Shown here: positions 62,255-64,000 of the stretch, one piece after another | Layout of the letters: every line of letters starts with the position of its first letter | How positions within the stretch are numbered: the first letter of the stretch is position 1 | Source of the DNA: an uncultured Rhodospirillaceae bacterium | GTDB lineage: Bacteria > Pseudomonadota > Alphaproteobacteria > Rhodospirillales > Rhodospirillaceae | NCBI GenBank assembly: GCA_943787205.1 | Contig: CALSLN010000013.1 | Span: 1-64,000 of the forward strand | DNA: 64,000 bases | Direction: 5' to 3' | Notes under the pieces: generated by a model | The model's database searches: none | The model's input: the letters and a program-made list of their open reading frames with translations, nothing else | What the model was told of the DNA's origin: nothing | Translations under genes and position numbers: made by a program

Positions 62255-63543
62255 TAGCGGTAGGCTTCTGGTTTGAACGGTCCTTGTTGGCTGACACCGA
62301 TGTATTTGGCTTGTTCGTCGGTGAGGACCGTTAATTTTGCGCCAATTTTATCGAGGTGCAGTGCAGCCACTTTTTCGTCGAGGTGCTTAGGCAACACGTA
62401 AACTTGCTTCTCGTATTGATCGGCATTGTTCCAAAGTTCGATTTGCGCAAGCACTTGGTTGGTGAAGGACGCACTCATAACGAAGCTCGGGTGGCCTGTT
62501 GCGCAGCCCAAATTCACCAAGCGGCCTTCTGCGAGGAGGATGATGCGCTTGCCGTCGGGGAATTCAATTTCGTCGACTTGTGGTTTTACGTTGTGCCACT
62601 TGTGGTTCTTAAGGGCACCGACCTGAATCTCCGTATCGAAGTGACCAATGTTGCAGACAATGGCGCGATGCTTCATGTCGCGCATGTGATCGATGGTGAT
62701 GACGTCAACATTGCCTGTGGTTGTGACGAAAATGTCGCCAATGGAAGCGACGTCGTCCATCGTGTTGACTTCAAAGCCTTCCATGGCCGCTTGAAGGGCG
62801 CAAATCGGATCAACCTCAGTGACGATGACCCTGCAGCCTGCATTCTGCATTGACGCGGCTGAGCCTTTGCCAACATCGCCGTAACCATTCACTACAGCAA
62901 CCTTACCAGCCATCATGACATCTGTGGCGCGCCGGATACCGTCAACGAGGCTTTCTCTGCAGCCGTAGACGTTATCAAATTTTGATTTGGTGACACTGTC
63001 GTTAACGTTGATGCATGGCACTTTGAGGGTGCCAGCTTTCGCCATTTCATAAAGGCGATGCACACCTGTCGTGGTTTCTTCTGAAATGCCGCGTACGTCA
63101 TCCAGCAATGCAGGGAATTTTTCATGCATGATTTGGGTGAGGTCGCCGCCATCATCCAAAATCATGTTTGGGCGCCAACCATCAGGACCTTCAATAGTCT
63201 GTTCAATGGCCCACCAGAATTCTTCGTCGCTCATACCTTTCCAGGCAAAAACAGGTATCCCTGCAGCAGCAATGGCGGCGGCGGCGTGATCCTGGGTTGA
63301 GAAAATATTGCATGAGCTCCACCGCACCTCAGCGCCTAATGCAGTGAGCGTTTCGATAAGAACGGCGGTTTGAATGGTCATGTGGAGGCAGCCGGCTATT
63401 CTGGCGCCTGCTAAAGGCTTGCTGTCGCCATACTCTTCTCTAGTCGCCATGAGGCCTGGCATTTCAGTTTCAGCCATATCCGTTTCATGACGGCCCCACT
63501 CGGCCTGTGAAATGTCGGCAACTTTGTAATCCGTGAAACTCAT
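62251..63543 (-). CDS. ahcY: S-adenosylhomocysteine hydrolase
   Basis: 430 residues. [41 protein letters not shown], the NAD-binding [35 protein letters not shown] and the C-terminal KPEAYRY, which closes the cofactor site of the neighbouring subunit. It cleaves SAH to adenosine and homocysteine, sustaining methylation. GAGGGCTCC lies just upstream of the ATG as a possible ribosome site (GGAG on the coding strand). Confidence 0.97.
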   Translation of the reverse strand: MSFTDYKVADISQAEWGRHETDMAETEMPGLMATREEYGDSKPLAGARIAGCLHMTIQTAVLIETLTALGAEVRWSSCNIFSTQDHAAAAIAAAGIPVFAWKGMSDEEFWWAIEQTIEGPDGWRPNMILDDGGDLTQIMHEKFPALLDDVRGISEETTTGVHRLYEMAKAGTLKVPCINVNDSVTKSKFDNVYGCRESLVDGIRRATDVMMAGKVAVVNGYGDVGKGSAASMQNAGCRVIVTEVDPICALQAAMEGFEVNTMDDVASIGDIFVTTTGNVDVITIDHMRDMKHRAIVCNIGHFDTEIQVGALKNHKWHNVKPQVDEIEFPDGKRIILLAEGRLVNLGCATGHPSFVMSASFTNQVLAQIELWNNADQYEKQVYVLPKHLDEKVAALHLDKIGAKLTVLTDEQAKYIGVSQQGPFKPEAYRY

Positions 63544-63670
63544 CGAGGGCTCCTGAAGCAGAAAGAAAGAGATGAATGTAACGAAGGACGGCCCAAGCCG
63601 CGATTGATTTGACCCCGCATATACCAGCCGACTCGGCTAGGGGCAAGTTTGAGGCGTGATGCCGTTTGGC

Positions 63671-64000
63671 CTAGGCCACATCCATGTCCGAGATAAAGGC
63701 GTTCACGCGCTCCGGGTCGGCATCAGACGTTACTCGCCGTGCCCGACCTGTAATGGCGGCTAGGTTTAGGCCACGCACCCTCTTTTTGACCCTTGGGATG
63801 CTGCCCGCTGCCATCGATAGTTCTGCGATCCCCAATCCCAGAAGGAGAGGGGTGAGGCGCTCGTCACCTGCCATTTCGCCACAAACTGAAACGGGTATTC
63901 CAGCCGCTGCAGCTGCCTCAGCTGAAAATTGGATCAATCGCAAAACCGCAGGGTGGAGAGGGTTATAAAGGTGAGCCACCGTCTCGTCCGTTCGATCAAT
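63671..64000 (-). CDS. ptsP: PtsP / PTS enzyme I C-terminal part (5' end beyond window)
   Basis: 110 codons open to the right edge. The content is the C-terminus of PEP-protein phosphotransferase: TVAHLYNPLHPAVLRLI, the active-site VSVCGEMAGDERLTPLLLGLGIAELSMAAGSIPRVK with the acid/base Cys, and a helical end. Either nitrogen-type PtsP (with GAF domain) or sugar-type enzyme I; alphaproteobacterial context favours PtsP, but the N-terminus is not in view. Confidence 0.9.
   Translation of the reverse strand: MDRTDETVAHLYNPLHPAVLRLIQFSAEAAAAAGIPVSVCGEMAGDERLTPLLLGLGIAELSMAAGSIPRVKKRVRGLNLAAITGRARRVTSDADPERVNAFISDMDVA

Noticed and set aside
63544-63670. SAH or SAM riboswitch upstream of ahcY
   Set aside because: I looked for the conserved cores on the minus strand and found only a small AGCCGA/TCGGCT inverted repeat without a U run; not enough to call.

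Overview
The window looks like chromosome of a Gram-negative alphaproteobacterium, probably a Rhodospirillales-type or marine lineage. The evidence is the run aroA-cmk-rpsA-ihfB-lapA-pyrF-trpF-trpB-trpA-accD-folC and the block divL-like/tsaE/amgK/murU/addB/addA/trxA, both typical of that class. A FYDLN-type TIGR02300 protein, a tRNA-Ala(GGC), ahcY and the tail of ptsP fit the same picture. I see no insertion sequence, phage, integrase or CRISPR array.

1-8980: a sphingolipid locus. It holds a ceramide-reductase-like epimerase (cut by the left edge), an acyl carrier protein, a serine palmitoyltransferase, a TAM41-like cytidylyltransferase and a DAGK-type lipid kinase on the other strand, an LptF/LptG permease pair, a membrane di-iron lipid hydroxylase, and a GNAT-fold protein resembling bacterial ceramide synthase. 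Together they suggest ceramide synthesis, hydroxylation, phosphorylation, CDP activation and export. 8977-9654 (minus): a GNAT acetyltransferase behind a textbook transcription attenuator whose leader peptide carries Phe-Phe-Tyr-Tyr.

9788-25769: accessory metabolism. A TauD-like dioxygenase, a CitE/HpcH lyase and an AbfD/HpaB-type flavoprotein form a probable catabolic operon. They are followed by a membrane protein, a DHFR-fold reductase, a BisC/TorA-like molybdoenzyme, a secreted VOC protein, a DCC thiol protein, a TonB receptor, a lipoprotein-anchored methyltransferase, a secreted CpeT-like protein, two tandem medium-chain reductases and a serine/threonine dehydratase.

25844-31703: a cobalamin riboswitch and btuB-btuF-btuC-btuD, facing a second, signal-less BtuF-like protein. 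31729-34422 (minus): a receiver / cyclic-nucleotide-binding / receiver-HPt signalling trio. 34678-63543: the housekeeping core listed above. It is interrupted by a methyltransferase gene carrying an internal amber codon, a Rieske oxygenase, and a tandem pair of 2OG-Fe(II) oxygenases.

Quality: cerR, spt, aroA and especially rpsA are broken by single-base indels, mostly insertions in short runs, while the protein sequence stays conserved across each break. This points to sequence error rather than decay. Two further genes show clean in-frame stops (TGA at 33667-33669, TAG at 47332-47334) that are not indels.
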